Below are positions 17,311-25,744 of a stretch of 64,000 bases of DNA, in pieces. The DNA comes from Bacteroidales bacterium (lineage in GTDB: Bacteria > Bacteroidota > Bacteroidia > Bacteroidales > F082). Each line of letters starts with the position of its first letter. Positions within the stretch are counted from its first letter, which is position 1. The notes under the pieces were generated by a model. That model saw nothing but the letters and a program-made list of their open reading frames with translations. It made no database searches and was not told where the DNA came from. Both the position numbers and the translations under genes were made by a program. Location of the stretch: positions 62,001 to 126,000 of the forward strand of contig JAFPWT010000009.1 in NCBI GenBank assembly GCA_017394865.1, given 5' to 3'.

Positions 17311-17342
17311 AAAAAAAAGCCCGTCAAATCATCTGACGGGCT
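17311..17342 (-). terminator. Strong terminator of rocD
   Basis: Perfect 9-bp stem AGCCCGTCA/TGACGGGCT (17318-17326 with 17334-17342), 7-base loop, eight T after it on the minus strand. Confidence 0.92.
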
Positions 17343-17363
17343 CATAATCAAATAAAAAATGGA

Positions 17364-18596
17364 TTATTCAAACGAGGCAATAGCCTTCTTGATGATTTCG
17401 ATGGCTTCGCGTAGCTCTGCCTCAGTGATGACCAAGGGCGGAGCAAAGCGAATGATGTGCTGGTGAGTAGGCTTGGCCAGCAGGCCGAGATCACGCATCT
17501 TCAGGCACACATCCCAAGCCTCTTTACCGTCTTTGGGTTTGATGATGACAGCATTGAGCAAGCCTTTACCACGGACTTTCTCAATCATCGGGCTCTTGAT
17601 CTTGCCAATCTCCTCGCGGAAGATCTTGCCGAGACGCTCGGCGTTCTCCATCAGGTGCTCTTCCTTGATGACCTCAAGGGCGGCGATGGACACGCGGGCG
17701 GCGATGGGGTTGCCACCAAAGGTGGAGCCGTGCTCACCGGGCTTGATGTTCAGCATGATGTCGTCGTCGGCCAACACGCAGGAGACCGGGACCACACCAC
17801 CACCGAGGGCCTTGCCCAAGATGAGGATGTCGGGACGCACGCCTTCGTGGTCGCAAGCCAGCATCTTACCCGTACGGGCGATACCGCACTGCACCTCGTC
17901 GGCCATGAACAGCACGTTGTACTTCTTGCAGATGTCGTAGCACTTCTTCAAGTAGCCATCATCGGGGACGTAGACTCCAGCCTCGCCTTGGATGGGCTCC
18001 AGCAGGAAACCAGCAATCTCTTTGCCTTCCTTGGCCAGCACTTGCTCCAGTGCATCGGGATCATTGTAAGGGATACGGATAAAACCGGGAGTCATAGGGC
18101 CATAGTTGGCATAGCTCTCGGGGTCGTTGCTCATAGTGATGATGGTGATGGTACGGCCGTGGAAATTGCCTTCGCAGCAGACAATCTTCACCTTGTCGTT
18201 CGGGATACCCTTCTTGACAACACCCCAGCGGCGGGCGAGCTTCAGGCCCGTCTCGTCGGCTTCGGCGCCGGAGTTCATCGGCAACACTTTGTCGTAGCCG
18301 AAGTACTCGGTGACATACTTTTCCCACACGCCCAGTGCGTCGTTGTAGAAGGCGCGGCTGCTGAGGGTGAGGCGTTCGGCCTGGTCGGTCATGGCCTTGA
18401 TGATTTTCGGGTGGCAGTGACCTTGGTTCACTGCGGAGTAAGCTGACAAGAAGTCGAAGTACTCTTTGCCTTCGACATCCCACACCTTGGCGCCCTTACC
18501 TTTGGCGAGGACGACTGGCAGCGGGTGATAGTTATGGGCACCGTACTTGGCTTCCAGGTCCATAGCCTGCTGCGATGACGTGATTTTTTCGATCAT
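17364..18596 (-). CDS. rocD: Ornithine aminotransferase
   Basis: 410-residue class III PLP aminotransferase converting ornithine and 2-oxoglutarate to glutamate semialdehyde and glutamate. Motifs: [72 protein letters not shown], and the Schiff-base lysine in [16 protein letters not shown]; then [14 protein letters not shown]. The N-terminus and overall identity pattern fit ornithine rather than acetylornithine aminotransferase. Stands alone between its own promoter and a strong terminator. Consistent with arginine/ornithine catabolism or proline synthesis. Confidence 0.9.
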   Translation of the reverse strand: MIEKITSSQQAMDLEAKYGAHNYHPLPVVLAKGKGAKVWDVEGKEYFDFLSAYSAVNQGHCHPKIIKAMTDQAERLTLSSRAFYNDALGVWEKYVTEYFGYDKVLPMNSGAEADETGLKLARRWGVVKKGIPNDKVKIVCCEGNFHGRTITIITMSNDPESYANYGPMTPGFIRIPYNDPDALEQVLAKEGKEIAGFLLEPIQGEAGVYVPDDGYLKKCYDICKKYNVLFMADEVQCGIARTGKMLACDHEGVRPDILILGKALGGGVVPVSCVLADDDIMLNIKPGEHGSTFGGNPIAARVSIAALEVIKEEHLMENAERLGKIFREEIGKIKSPMIEKVRGKGLLNAVIIKPKDGKEAWDVCLKMRDLGLLAKPTHQHIIRFAPPLVITEAELREAIEIIKKAIASFE

Positions 18597-18632
18597 ATCT
18601 ATTTAAAATTTAAAGTTTTAAGATTTGAGCCG

Positions 18633-18663
18633 CAAAGATAGGGTTAAATTTTGAATAAATCAA
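18633..18663 (-). promoter_or_regulatory. Promoter of rocD
   Basis: Minus-strand TTG (18661-18663), 20 bases, TATCTTTG (18633-18640). The -33 box sits 3 bp before the stop of the next gene. Confidence 0.7.
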
Positions 18664-18665
18664 CA

Positions 18666-19313
18666 CTAAACAGCAACGTAAGGATTAAAATCCTTTTCTT
18701 CGCCGATGGTGGTTTGCTCGCCATGACCGCAATAAACTTCAGTATCATCAGGCAAAGCGAACAAACGGTCTCGAATGGACTCACGGAGTTCCACGAAGTT
18801 GCCACCGGGAAGGTCAGTCCGTCCGATACTGCGACAGAAAAGGGCATCACCGGTCAAAACCCAACCCTCAACAGGAGCGTAGAGGCTGATACTACCTCGA
18901 GCATGACCCGGAGTGCAAATCACTTCCAAAACACTATCGCCTATTTTAATCTCTTCATCATCCTGCAAGTCAAGATCGGGCAGGTCTATGTCACCTATCG
19001 GTTGAAAACCCAGCCACACCGCTTGCCGTTTGGCCTGAACAAAATCAGGCTTTACATCGGGATGCGCCGCCACAGGGATGCCATACCGACGCTTCACTGC
19101 ATTATTACCCACCACATGGTCGACATGACCATGCGTATCAACGACCTTCAAAGGCTTCAGTTGATGGCTGTCGATGAAGCCGAAGAGACGATCTTCTTCG
19201 ATATCATTGGAGCACCCTGGATCGACAATGACACACTCCCGCGATGCCTCGTCCCATATTACATAGGTATTTTCCGCAAAATGATTGAAAACAAAAGAAT
19301 CCAGTTTAAGCAT
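18666..19313 (-). CDS. Metallo-beta-lactamase-fold hydrolase (glyoxalase II-like)
   Basis: 215 residues. Zinc-site motifs in order: VVDTHGHVDHVVGN (THxHxDH type), ICTPGHARGSISLY, VLTGDALFCRSIGRTDLPGG and EVYCGHGEQTTIGEE. This set is typical of the YcbL/glyoxalase II-like group, which lacks the long C-terminal domain of true GloB. It may hydrolyse S-lactoylglutathione-like thioesters, but substrate is uncertain. Divergent from the TolB-like fusion gene. Confidence 0.85.
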   Translation of the reverse strand: MLKLDSFVFNHFAENTYVIWDEASRECVIVDPGCSNDIEEDRLFGFIDSHQLKPLKVVDTHGHVDHVVGNNAVKRRYGIPVAAHPDVKPDFVQAKRQAVWLGFQPIGDIDLPDLDLQDDEEIKIGDSVLEVICTPGHARGSISLYAPVEGWVLTGDALFCRSIGRTDLPGGNFVELRESIRDRLFALPDDTEVYCGHGEQTTIGEEKDFNPYVAV

Positions 19314-19335
19314 ATGTTTTATTTATTTATTGGGG

Positions 19336-19363
19336 CAAAGGTAAGGAGATTTCCGTATCTTTG
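19336..19363. promoter_or_regulatory. Divergent -7 boxes, MBL hydrolase / TolB-like fusion
   Basis: Minus strand TACCTTTG at 19336-19343; plus strand TATCTTTG at 19356-19363, which also rules out the in-frame TTG at 19361 as a start. A plus-strand TTG at 19330 is 23 bases upstream, longer than usual. Confidence 0.5.
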
Positions 19364-19381
19364 CAGGTTAAACCATCAAAA

Positions 19382-22300
19382 ATGAAGTCGTTTTCGAAAC
19401 GGTTCTTGCGCTTGCTGCTGTCGGTGCTGCTGACAGCCATGGCTTCGTTGGCACCAGCACAGTTCTACAATGGCATGAACATGGAGTTCGGCAAGAACCG
19501 GGTGCAATGGAAAGACTTCCTTTGGTCGTATTACAAATACGAGACCTTCGATGTGTATTATTACCAAGGCGGCGTGGAGTTGGCCAATCACGTGCTCAAT
19601 GTTGCCAAAGAAGAGATTCCCGCAATGGAGAAGAAGTTTGGGACACATTTCGGCAAAAAAGTGCAGTTTCTGGTGTTTAACAGCCTTGGTGACCTCAAGC
19701 AGAGCAACCTTAACAACGACGAAGAAGACTCGGGCAATACCGGCGGCATCACCAAACTCATTGGCTCGAAAGTATTCCTTTATTTCAATGGCAACTATGA
19801 AGACTTCGACCAACAGATCCGAGAGGGTATCGCCAAGCTATTGCTGACGCAAACGATGAACGGCGTCTCCGTCGGCTCCCAGATCCGCAGTTCCTACCGC
19901 TACGACATTCCCGAATGGTTCCAAGACGGTCTTTGTGCCTACATCACCGAAGATTGGGACAGCTACAAGGAGGATCGTCTTCAACGCGGCATCCTTTCGG
20001 GCGACTTTAAGCGGATCAATTCCTTAAGTGGTTCCGACGCGGTCATCGCCGGTTATTCCTTTTGGGGATTTATCGAAGAAAAATACGGCACAAAAGCCTT
20101 CAACGACATCCTGATTCTCTCGGAGACCTCTCAGAACGTCAAGAAGGCTCTACTCTACGTTACAGGGGTGAAATACAAGGAGTTGATCAAGCAATGGTAT
20201 GGTTTTTATGAAGATCGGTACAAACAAATCCATGAAGAGAAGCCCTCTGAATTGATGCCGCTGAGATACCGCAAATACCGCACCTTCACCCAACCAGAGG
20301 TTAGCCCCGATGGCAAATACATCGCCTACGCCAGTAACGATGAAGGTCGCATCGTCATATGGGTCGAAGAACTTAGCACGGGCAAGCGGGAACGACTATA
20401 CAAGACTGGGTTCCGCTCCGATCAATGGGTCGATACATCGCTGCCTTTGCTGGCTTGGCACCCCACAGGAGGCATCCTGTCGTTCATCGTGGAAGAAGAA
20501 GGACAGTTGCTTTTATGCAATCTCGATTTAGGCACCAAAAAGATTGGAAAGACCTATCTGTTTGAATTCCAGAAGATCACTTCGTTTTCGTACGCACATC
20601 GCAACCGCAAGATCGTGCTGGCCGCAACCCGTTTCGGGAAACCCGACATCTTCGTCTACAACCTGTTTTCCAACACTGTCGAGCAGATCACCAACGACGA
20701 TTTCACCGACCTCTCCCCCGCTTTCACTTCCGATGACAAACGGATTGTGTTCAGTTCCAACCGCGGCGGGCAACGGCGACAATTCAACCTGTATGACTTC
20801 GATTACGCCAGCAAAGACAGTTTACTGCGTAACTTGACTAGCCAGCAGGTCTCCAACAGCATCCTACCAAAAACATTTATGGGTAACAAGCTGTTTTACC
20901 TGAATGACTCCAGTGGGTACTACAACCTCTATGAATCCGTCCTTGACAGCATTGTGAGCCATGTTGACACCACCATACATTATCGCTATTTCTATATCAA
21001 CAAGCCACTAACCCATTACACCAGCAGTATCATTGACTACTCGTACAATCCACGCGAGAAGAAACTGGTGATGCTGCTTCCCGATGGAACGGGACAAAAG
21101 CTTTACACCACATATTACAATCCGAACAGCCAAGATGACATTTTCAGTCAACTGAACCCATACGCCCAGCAACGGCTGCTGAAGAAGCGCCAAGCTGAAA
21201 CAGCAGAACCCGAAAAAACCACGACACACCGTTTCAAAAACAGTTACAGAATACACCGGAAGAAAACGCCTTACGGTACTACTCCAGACAGCACCGCGAT
21301 GATACCCCTTGAACCTGTCGAGGCATCCGAATCGCTCCTTGTCGCCAAAAAGGACACCGTTTTGCGACCACAAAACTATTATGTGGAGTTGTTCACCGAC
21401 CAGTTGACAAGCCAAGTCGACTTCAGCTACATGAACTACAGCTATCAGCCTTTTACCGGTGGAGGCTCGGCGGTCTATCTCAACTCTGGTTTCAACATGT
21501 TTCTGGGCTCCACCATGACCGACTTGATGGAAGATTACAAGATCGACATCGGGGTAAAGCTCAATACTCAGTTGATCAACAACGAGTATGTGATCCGGTT
21601 CAGCGACCTCAGTCAACGGGTCGACAAGAGTCTCACCCTGCACCGTTTTGTTACCGATGACTATGCTTACTACTATCGTCGCACCTTCACCAACGAAATC
21701 TTTTACACTTTAAGTTATCCGTTCAACGAGATTTTGAGCCTCCGCGGCACCGTCATTGGGCGAATGGACCGGAAGGTGAACTTGGCCTTGGACAACTACA
21801 GTCTGGCTGACGGCGATGTGTTTGCCACATTGGGAGGTCTGCGCGGAGAGCTGGTCTACGACAACTCAAAGAAGCTACAGACCAACATCTACGTAGGGGC
21901 TCGAGGTAAGGTGTTTGCCGAGTACTATCAAACCATCCAGCGAGAAACCAGCAACCTCATCGTGATGGGATTCGACTATCGTCATTACACCCGCATCCAC
22001 CGCAACTTCATCTGGGCTAACCGACTTGCCGGAAGCACATCTTTCGGGCAGAACAAACTTATCTATTACATGGGTGGTGTCGACAACTGGATCCTCGCCA
22101 GTTTCGACAACGAGACGCCCATCGACTACAATCAGAACTACATGTATCAAACCCTGGCCACCAACATGAGAGGTTTCAAGCAAAACATCCGCAACGGCAA
22201 CAGTTTCGTCGTGCTTAACAGCGAACTACGCTTCCCTGTGTTCAGTTATCTGCTTGATCGGCCGATCAACATGCAGTTTATCAAAAACTTCCAGATCGTG

Positions 22301-22561
22301 GCCTTTGGCGATGTGGGCACCGCGTGGACGGGCTGGAATCCTTACGACCTTAGCAACTCACTCTACACCTCGCATTACAGCGACGGCAACCTCAACATCA
22401 GCGTCACCAAACAAAAAGAGCCCATCGTCGGCGGTATCGGTCTGGGGCTAAGAACCACGGTGTTTGGCTATTTCGTCAGAGGCGACATTGCCTGGGGCAT
22501 TGAGGACGGACAGCTTATCAAGAAGCCGCAATACTACCTCTCTTTCAACCTTGATTTCTGA
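19382..22561 (+). CDS. Peptidase-MA-like / TolB propeller / beta-barrel fusion protein
   Basis: 1059 residues from ATG 19382. Signal peptide (to about residue 26, ends LAPAQ). Residues about 30-300 resemble the gluzincin 'peptidase MA' fold, but where HExxH would sit the sequence reads REGIA (147-151), so both zinc histidines are missing; PEWFQDGLCAYI follows. Residues about 305-560 are WD40/PD40 TolB-like propeller blades (QPEVSPDGKYIAYASNDEG; DLSPAFTSDDKRIVFSSNRGG). After a linker (about 600-680) the last ~370 residues look like a membrane barrel ending in YYLSFNLDF, an outer-membrane insertion-type ending. Known as a family in Bacteroidota; function unknown, probably envelope assembly or surface binding. 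A terminator follows. Confidence 0.72.
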   Translation: MKSFSKRFLRLLLSVLLTAMASLAPAQFYNGMNMEFGKNRVQWKDFLWSYYKYETFDVYYYQGGVELANHVLNVAKEEIPAMEKKFGTHFGKKVQFLVFNSLGDLKQSNLNNDEEDSGNTGGITKLIGSKVFLYFNGNYEDFDQQIREGIAKLLLTQTMNGVSVGSQIRSSYRYDIPEWFQDGLCAYITEDWDSYKEDRLQRGILSGDFKRINSLSGSDAVIAGYSFWGFIEEKYGTKAFNDILILSETSQNVKKALLYVTGVKYKELIKQWYGFYEDRYKQIHEEKPSELMPLRYRKYRTFTQPEVSPDGKYIAYASNDEGRIVIWVEELSTGKRERLYKTGFRSDQWVDTSLPLLAWHPTGGILSFIVEEEGQLLLCNLDLGTKKIGKTYLFEFQKITSFSYAHRNRKIVLAATRFGKPDIFVYNLFSNTVEQITNDDFTDLSPAFTSDDKRIVFSSNRGGQRRQFNLYDFDYASKDSLLRNLTSQQVSNSILPKTFMGNKLFYLNDSSGYYNLYESVLDSIVSHVDTTIHYRYFYINKPLTHYTSSIIDYSYNPREKKLVMLLPDGTGQKLYTTYYNPNSQDDIFSQLNPYAQQRLLKKRQAETAEPEKTTTHRFKNSYRIHRKKTPYGTTPDSTAMIPLEPVEASESLLVAKKDTVLRPQNYYVELFTDQLTSQVDFSYMNYSYQPFTGGGSAVYLNSGFNMFLGSTMTDLMEDYKIDIGVKLNTQLINNEYVIRFSDLSQRVDKSLTLHRFVTDDYAYYYRRTFTNEIFYTLSYPFNEILSLRGTVIGRMDRKVNLALDNYSLADGDVFATLGGLRGELVYDNSKKLQTNIYVGARGKVFAEYYQTIQRETSNLIVMGFDYRHYTRIHRNFIWANRLAGSTSFGQNKLIYYMGGVDNWILASFDNETPIDYNQNYMYQTLATNMRGFKQNIRNGNSFVVLNSELRFPVFSYLLDRPINMQFIKNFQIVAFGDVGTAWTGWNPYDLSNSLYTSHYSDGNLNISVTKQKEPIVGGIGLGLRTTVFGYFVRGDIAWGIEDGQLIKKPQYYLSFNLDF

Positions 22562-22574
22562 TACTATATTTATC

Positions 22575-22688
22575 AACAACCCACGTTGAAAAAAAACGCT
22601 CAAAAAAAGCGTTTAAGGCTACCTGTATGTGCGTCTAAATCTCTAATTTAGCAGACGCAAATCAACGTGTTGAAAACAGTTGTTTTTT
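22575..22688. other. Structured intergenic element (three-way-junction-like)
   Basis: Outer stem CACGTTGA (22582-22589) with TCAACGTG (22662-22669), extendable by three pairs past a 2-base bulge. Inside are two hairpins: AAACGCT/AGCGTTT (22594-22600, 22608-22614) and GCGTCT/AGACGC (22631-22636, 22653-22658) with further AAAT/ATTT pairing. Seven T follow at 22682-22688. No open frame. Strand of action unknown; no TAnnTTTG box was found just before it. Confidence 0.5.
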
Positions 22689-22703
22689 TATCTTCATAAT
22701 GGC

Positions 22704-22738
22704 GAGTCGCCGGCCGGGAGGCCGGCGGCTCATTTTTT
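22704..22738 (+). terminator. Strong GC-rich terminator after the TolB-like fusion gene
   Basis: GAGTCGCCGGCC / GGCCGGCGGCTC (22704-22715 with 22720-22731) around GGGA, then six T (22733-22738). The T run overlaps the stop codon of the convergent HsdR-N gene. Confidence 0.9.
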
Positions 22739-23168
22739 AGAAATCAGCATACAGGGGCAGGTGATCCATAGCAGTCAGCTTGCCGTTTTCTGACTTGAAA
22801 CAATAGCACTCATTCCCGTTATAAAGCATCAAATACCGAGGCTGGAGCGCCGAATAATAGCAGACGGCCTGTTCAAGGGTGTTTTGGGAGAGTTTCACCG
22901 AAGCCGCCTTACATTCCACAATCATCAGCGGGTTGCCGTCACGGCCAAAGACCACGGCATCGCAGCGTCTGTCGAGGCCATTTACTTTGATGGAATACTC
23001 CACGGCAATCAGGCCTGCGGGAACACCCAAATGGTCCACCAGCAAATAAAGCGCCTTTTGCCGCACCTCCTCTTCGGGGGTAAGGGCGCAGTAGCGTTTT
23101 CGCAAGGGATCGAACACCATCGTCCTGTCACCTTGCTTCACCGTTTTGAACCATTGGAGTTCCGGCAT
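22737..23168 (-). CDS. Stand-alone HsdR N-terminal nuclease-like domain protein
   Basis: 143 residues, matching the HSDR_N family (N-terminal nuclease fold of type I restriction R subunits) and nothing else. The PD-(D/E)XK pieces are present: Glu57 in VEYSI, Asp70 in RRCDAVVF and Glu85-x-Lys87 in IVECKA. No helicase or other restriction domains follow, and no hsdM/hsdS is adjacent. Such lone proteins are common in Bacteroidota; function unknown. It ends a run of envelope genes (5 bp after the DUF4837 gene), likely co-transcribed. Confidence 0.78.
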   Translation of the reverse strand: MPELQWFKTVKQGDRTMVFDPLRKRYCALTPEEEVRQKALYLLVDHLGVPAGLIAVEYSIKVNGLDRRCDAVVFGRDGNPLMIVECKAASVKLSQNTLEQAVCYYSALQPRYLMLYNGNECYCFKSENGKLTAMDHLPLYADF

Positions 23169-23173
23169 GGCGG

Positions 23174-24184
23174 TTATTCTTCCTCAGGCATTTTGATACT
23201 GTAAATCATCGACTCCACTTGGAGCAGATCGTCACGTTTTTTCTGGTTTGGGTAATAGATATAACCTTCCACCGTCACCAGATTACCCGTTCGGTCATCA
23301 GGGAAAGTGTAAGACACGAAAGGTCCTCCCATGTGGTCACCCACCAAGCACCACATGCCGCGCATCTCAGCGGCGAAGCCAGTCGGGAAGTTAGAAGTGT
23401 AGTTCACCACTGGAGGCATCTCTTGCTTCTCGGTGGTCATAAACGAACCCTCAACCGGGCCTGGCACATACCGTTGCGTCATACGGTCACGCACCGTGAC
23501 GAGATTGCTCATCTCCAGTTGAATGGTATCCTTGTAAGGCGTGGTGTAGATGAAGATACCAAAACTGTTTTTCTCCAACTCTTTATGGATCCACATGAAA
23601 TCAGGTTCATCCTTGCAAATGGAATACCCCTGCGGGATGGTGATGTCGAACCCCAGTTTCTCCTTGACTCTTGCCGCGATATTAGCGTCTTTGTTCGGCC
23701 TGAAGATCGAGAGCATCCTCTCGCGTTCCACTTTGTCGTACCACACTTTATAAGCCTCCTTGCGGTCGTTGAAGGTCTTGCACCAAGAAACTCTATCAGG
23801 GGCAATGATCTTCACCACCCTTTGCGGAGCAGCCCAGACATTTTCACCCGTCTCCACGACAGGTTTTTCAAGATCCGGATTGATTTCGACAATAAGCAAA
23901 CACTTGTGTTTTTTGAACATATCAGTGAACCCTTCCACATTCACATGAGCCAGTTTTTTCAGCTCCTCAGGTTGTGGAAGCCCGTACTGAGCTTGATAGA
24001 AGAACGACCGTATCGTGTCGCCGATCAAGCCGTTCCACTGTTCATCGTTCTGGGTGACAACCAGAATCTCTGAAGTACCACCCAATGAACGTTCCATTCT
24101 CGGTCCGTCTTTTTTAGAATCGCAAGCTGAAAGCACCAGCAGCACGAAAGCCAGTGCCAGCACAGAAATATGATACTTTTTCAT
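23174..24184 (-). CDS. DUF4837-type lipoprotein
   Basis: 336 residues with a lipoprotein signal (FVLLVLSAC, Cys21). Features: LGGTSEILVVTQNDEQWNG, VKIIAPDRVSW, GYSICKDEPDFMWIHKE, GIFIYTTPYKD, and GFAAEMRGMWCLVGDHMGGPFVSY. These match the Bacteroidota DUF4837 family as I know it; no biochemical role is established. Start overlaps the mltD stop by 4 bp, so it is co-translated with the lytic transglycosylase, suggesting an envelope role. Confidence 0.7.
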   Translation of the reverse strand: MKKYHISVLALAFVLLVLSACDSKKDGPRMERSLGGTSEILVVTQNDEQWNGLIGDTIRSFFYQAQYGLPQPEELKKLAHVNVEGFTDMFKKHKCLLIVEINPDLEKPVVETGENVWAAPQRVVKIIAPDRVSWCKTFNDRKEAYKVWYDKVERERMLSIFRPNKDANIAARVKEKLGFDITIPQGYSICKDEPDFMWIHKELEKNSFGIFIYTTPYKDTIQLEMSNLVTVRDRMTQRYVPGPVEGSFMTTEKQEMPPVVNYTSNFPTGFAAEMRGMWCLVGDHMGGPFVSYTFPDDRTGNLVTVEGYIYYPNQKKRDDLLQVESMIYSIKMPEEE

Positions 24185-25728
24185 GATACACGGATTTTTT
24201 GTTTCACCTTGATTTTATCGGATTTCAGATTGTTTAACTTTTTGAGTTTATCAACCGTTGTATTGTGTTTCTTTGCAATAGAAGCCAGCGTATCGCCAGC
24301 CTTGACCACATAATATTGAGGAGACTTTGACCCTTTTGCCTTGGAATTGGTGGAGCTGGTAGCCATCGGTCCACCGGTAGTATAAATGGTCAGTTTCTGT
24401 CCAACTTTGAGCGTGTCTTTTTTCAAGTTATTCCATTGTTTCAGATTCGAAACGCTGACATGGTATTTTTTCGCAATCGAAGCTAGGGTCTCTCCCTTTT
24501 TCACCGTATGTACCGTACGATCACTGACCTTCGCAACCTCTTTGATTACTTGCTCCTTATCGATCTCCTCCTGGGTTTTGTAGGCGTAGATTTCTTTCTC
24601 TTTATCTATAAACTGAAGCACATATGGTGAAGGCATTCTCAGCACATAAGGCGTGCTGTCGGTCGCTGGGATGATTTCCTTGAGGTATTGCGGATTGAAT
24701 GTCTTCAGATCCTGCATCGGGACACCTATGGTCTCATGCAACTGTCTGAAAGAAAGCACATCACGCACATATACCGTGTCGGTACCACTCAACAGCAAGC
24801 CTGGATCCAAAGGATAAAGATTATGCTCTTTAGCATAACTGGCGACGTAAGTGACAGCGATGAAAGAAGGCACATAACTCTGAGTCTCACGGGGAAGGTA
24901 AGGCCAGATGGCCCAGTAGTTCATCACCCCACCAGCGCGAACGATGGCTTTATTGACGTTTCCAGGACCAGCATTGTAGGCTGCGAGCACCAAAAACCAG
25001 TCCTTATAGCGGTTATAGAGGTCAAGCATGCATCGGCAGGCTGCATCGGTGGCCTTCAAGGGCTCGTAACGCTCTTCGATCATGGTGTTCGAGGTCAGCC
25101 CATATTGTTTGCCCGTCTGGTACATAAACTGCCAAAGACCCTTGGCACCAGCCCGGGAACCCGCAGTGGGATTGAGGGCTGATTCGATCATGGCAAGGTA
25201 TTTCAACTCCAAAGGCATGTTGTATTTATCAAGTGCCTCCTCGAACATCGGGAAATACACATGCGACAGTCCCAGCATCCTGCCAGTCAGGCCACGGCGT
25301 TGCACGGCATAAAGTTCGATAAAGCGCTTCACCTGGGCATTATATACCAAAGGCAATGTGGTTTGGCTTGCCAAATACTCAATGCGTTTGTTATAGATGC
25401 TATCGTCAAACATAGGAATTTCCCCTAAATCATAGCCATAGACATTCATCTCCGACGAATCGAGATGCATGTAATGATCGCCAAAATACGGGATGCTGCC
25501 CAACGATTCAAACATCTTCATGACCTCCGAGTCTTTGAAGACATCCATAGCCTCCTGAAAATCCGCCGCCCTCTGCTCTTCGAAAAGCTCAAGGCTGTCG
25601 GGAAGATAATCGACGGAGTCGACCACATAAACCGTATCCGCCGCCAACTCGGGAACAGGTCGGACCACTTGCGATTCGGCAGAGAAAAACATTAATAAAA
25701 AGAAAGCGGTAAAAAATGTCTTTTTCAT
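24181..25728 (-). CDS. mltD: Membrane-bound lytic murein transglycosylase D-like with two LysM domains
   Basis: 515 residues from ATG 25728 (MKKTFFTAFFLLMFF, signal peptide); an upstream ATG at 25773 overlaps rodA and masks the signal. SLT domain at about 165-290: ELKYLAMIESALNP with catalytic Glu182, GAKGLWQFMYQTG, and VLAAYNAGPGNVNKAI. Two LysM peptidoglycan-binding domains at about 406-449 and 471-514 joined by a Ser/Lys-rich linker. It cleaves glycan strands in peptidoglycan. Downstream of PBP2 and RodA, so synthesis and turnover enzymes share one operon. Confidence 0.9.
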   Translation of the reverse strand: MKKTFFTAFFLLMFFSAESQVVRPVPELAADTVYVVDSVDYLPDSLELFEEQRAADFQEAMDVFKDSEVMKMFESLGSIPYFGDHYMHLDSSEMNVYGYDLGEIPMFDDSIYNKRIEYLASQTTLPLVYNAQVKRFIELYAVQRRGLTGRMLGLSHVYFPMFEEALDKYNMPLELKYLAMIESALNPTAGSRAGAKGLWQFMYQTGKQYGLTSNTMIEERYEPLKATDAACRCMLDLYNRYKDWFLVLAAYNAGPGNVNKAIVRAGGVMNYWAIWPYLPRETQSYVPSFIAVTYVASYAKEHNLYPLDPGLLLSGTDTVYVRDVLSFRQLHETIGVPMQDLKTFNPQYLKEIIPATDSTPYVLRMPSPYVLQFIDKEKEIYAYKTQEEIDKEQVIKEVAKVSDRTVHTVKKGETLASIAKKYHVSVSNLKQWNNLKKDTLKVGQKLTIYTTGGPMATSSTNSKAKGSKSPQYYVVKAGDTLASIAKKHNTTVDKLKKLNNLKSDKIKVKQKIRVS

Positions 25729-25744
25729 GTTTATATAACGGATT

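Noticed and set aside
17457-18446. 329-codon open frame opposite rocD
   Set aside because: Antisense shadow of a confidently identified aminotransferase; composition is that of reversed codons.
22562-22736. A tRNA or known riboswitch in the gap after the TolB-like gene
   Set aside because: No cloverleaf or recognised aptamer consensus; only the generic stems reported above.
23219-24073. 284-codon open frame opposite the DUF4837 gene
   Set aside because: The minus-strand gene has a lipobox, operon overlap and family pattern; this frame has none of these.
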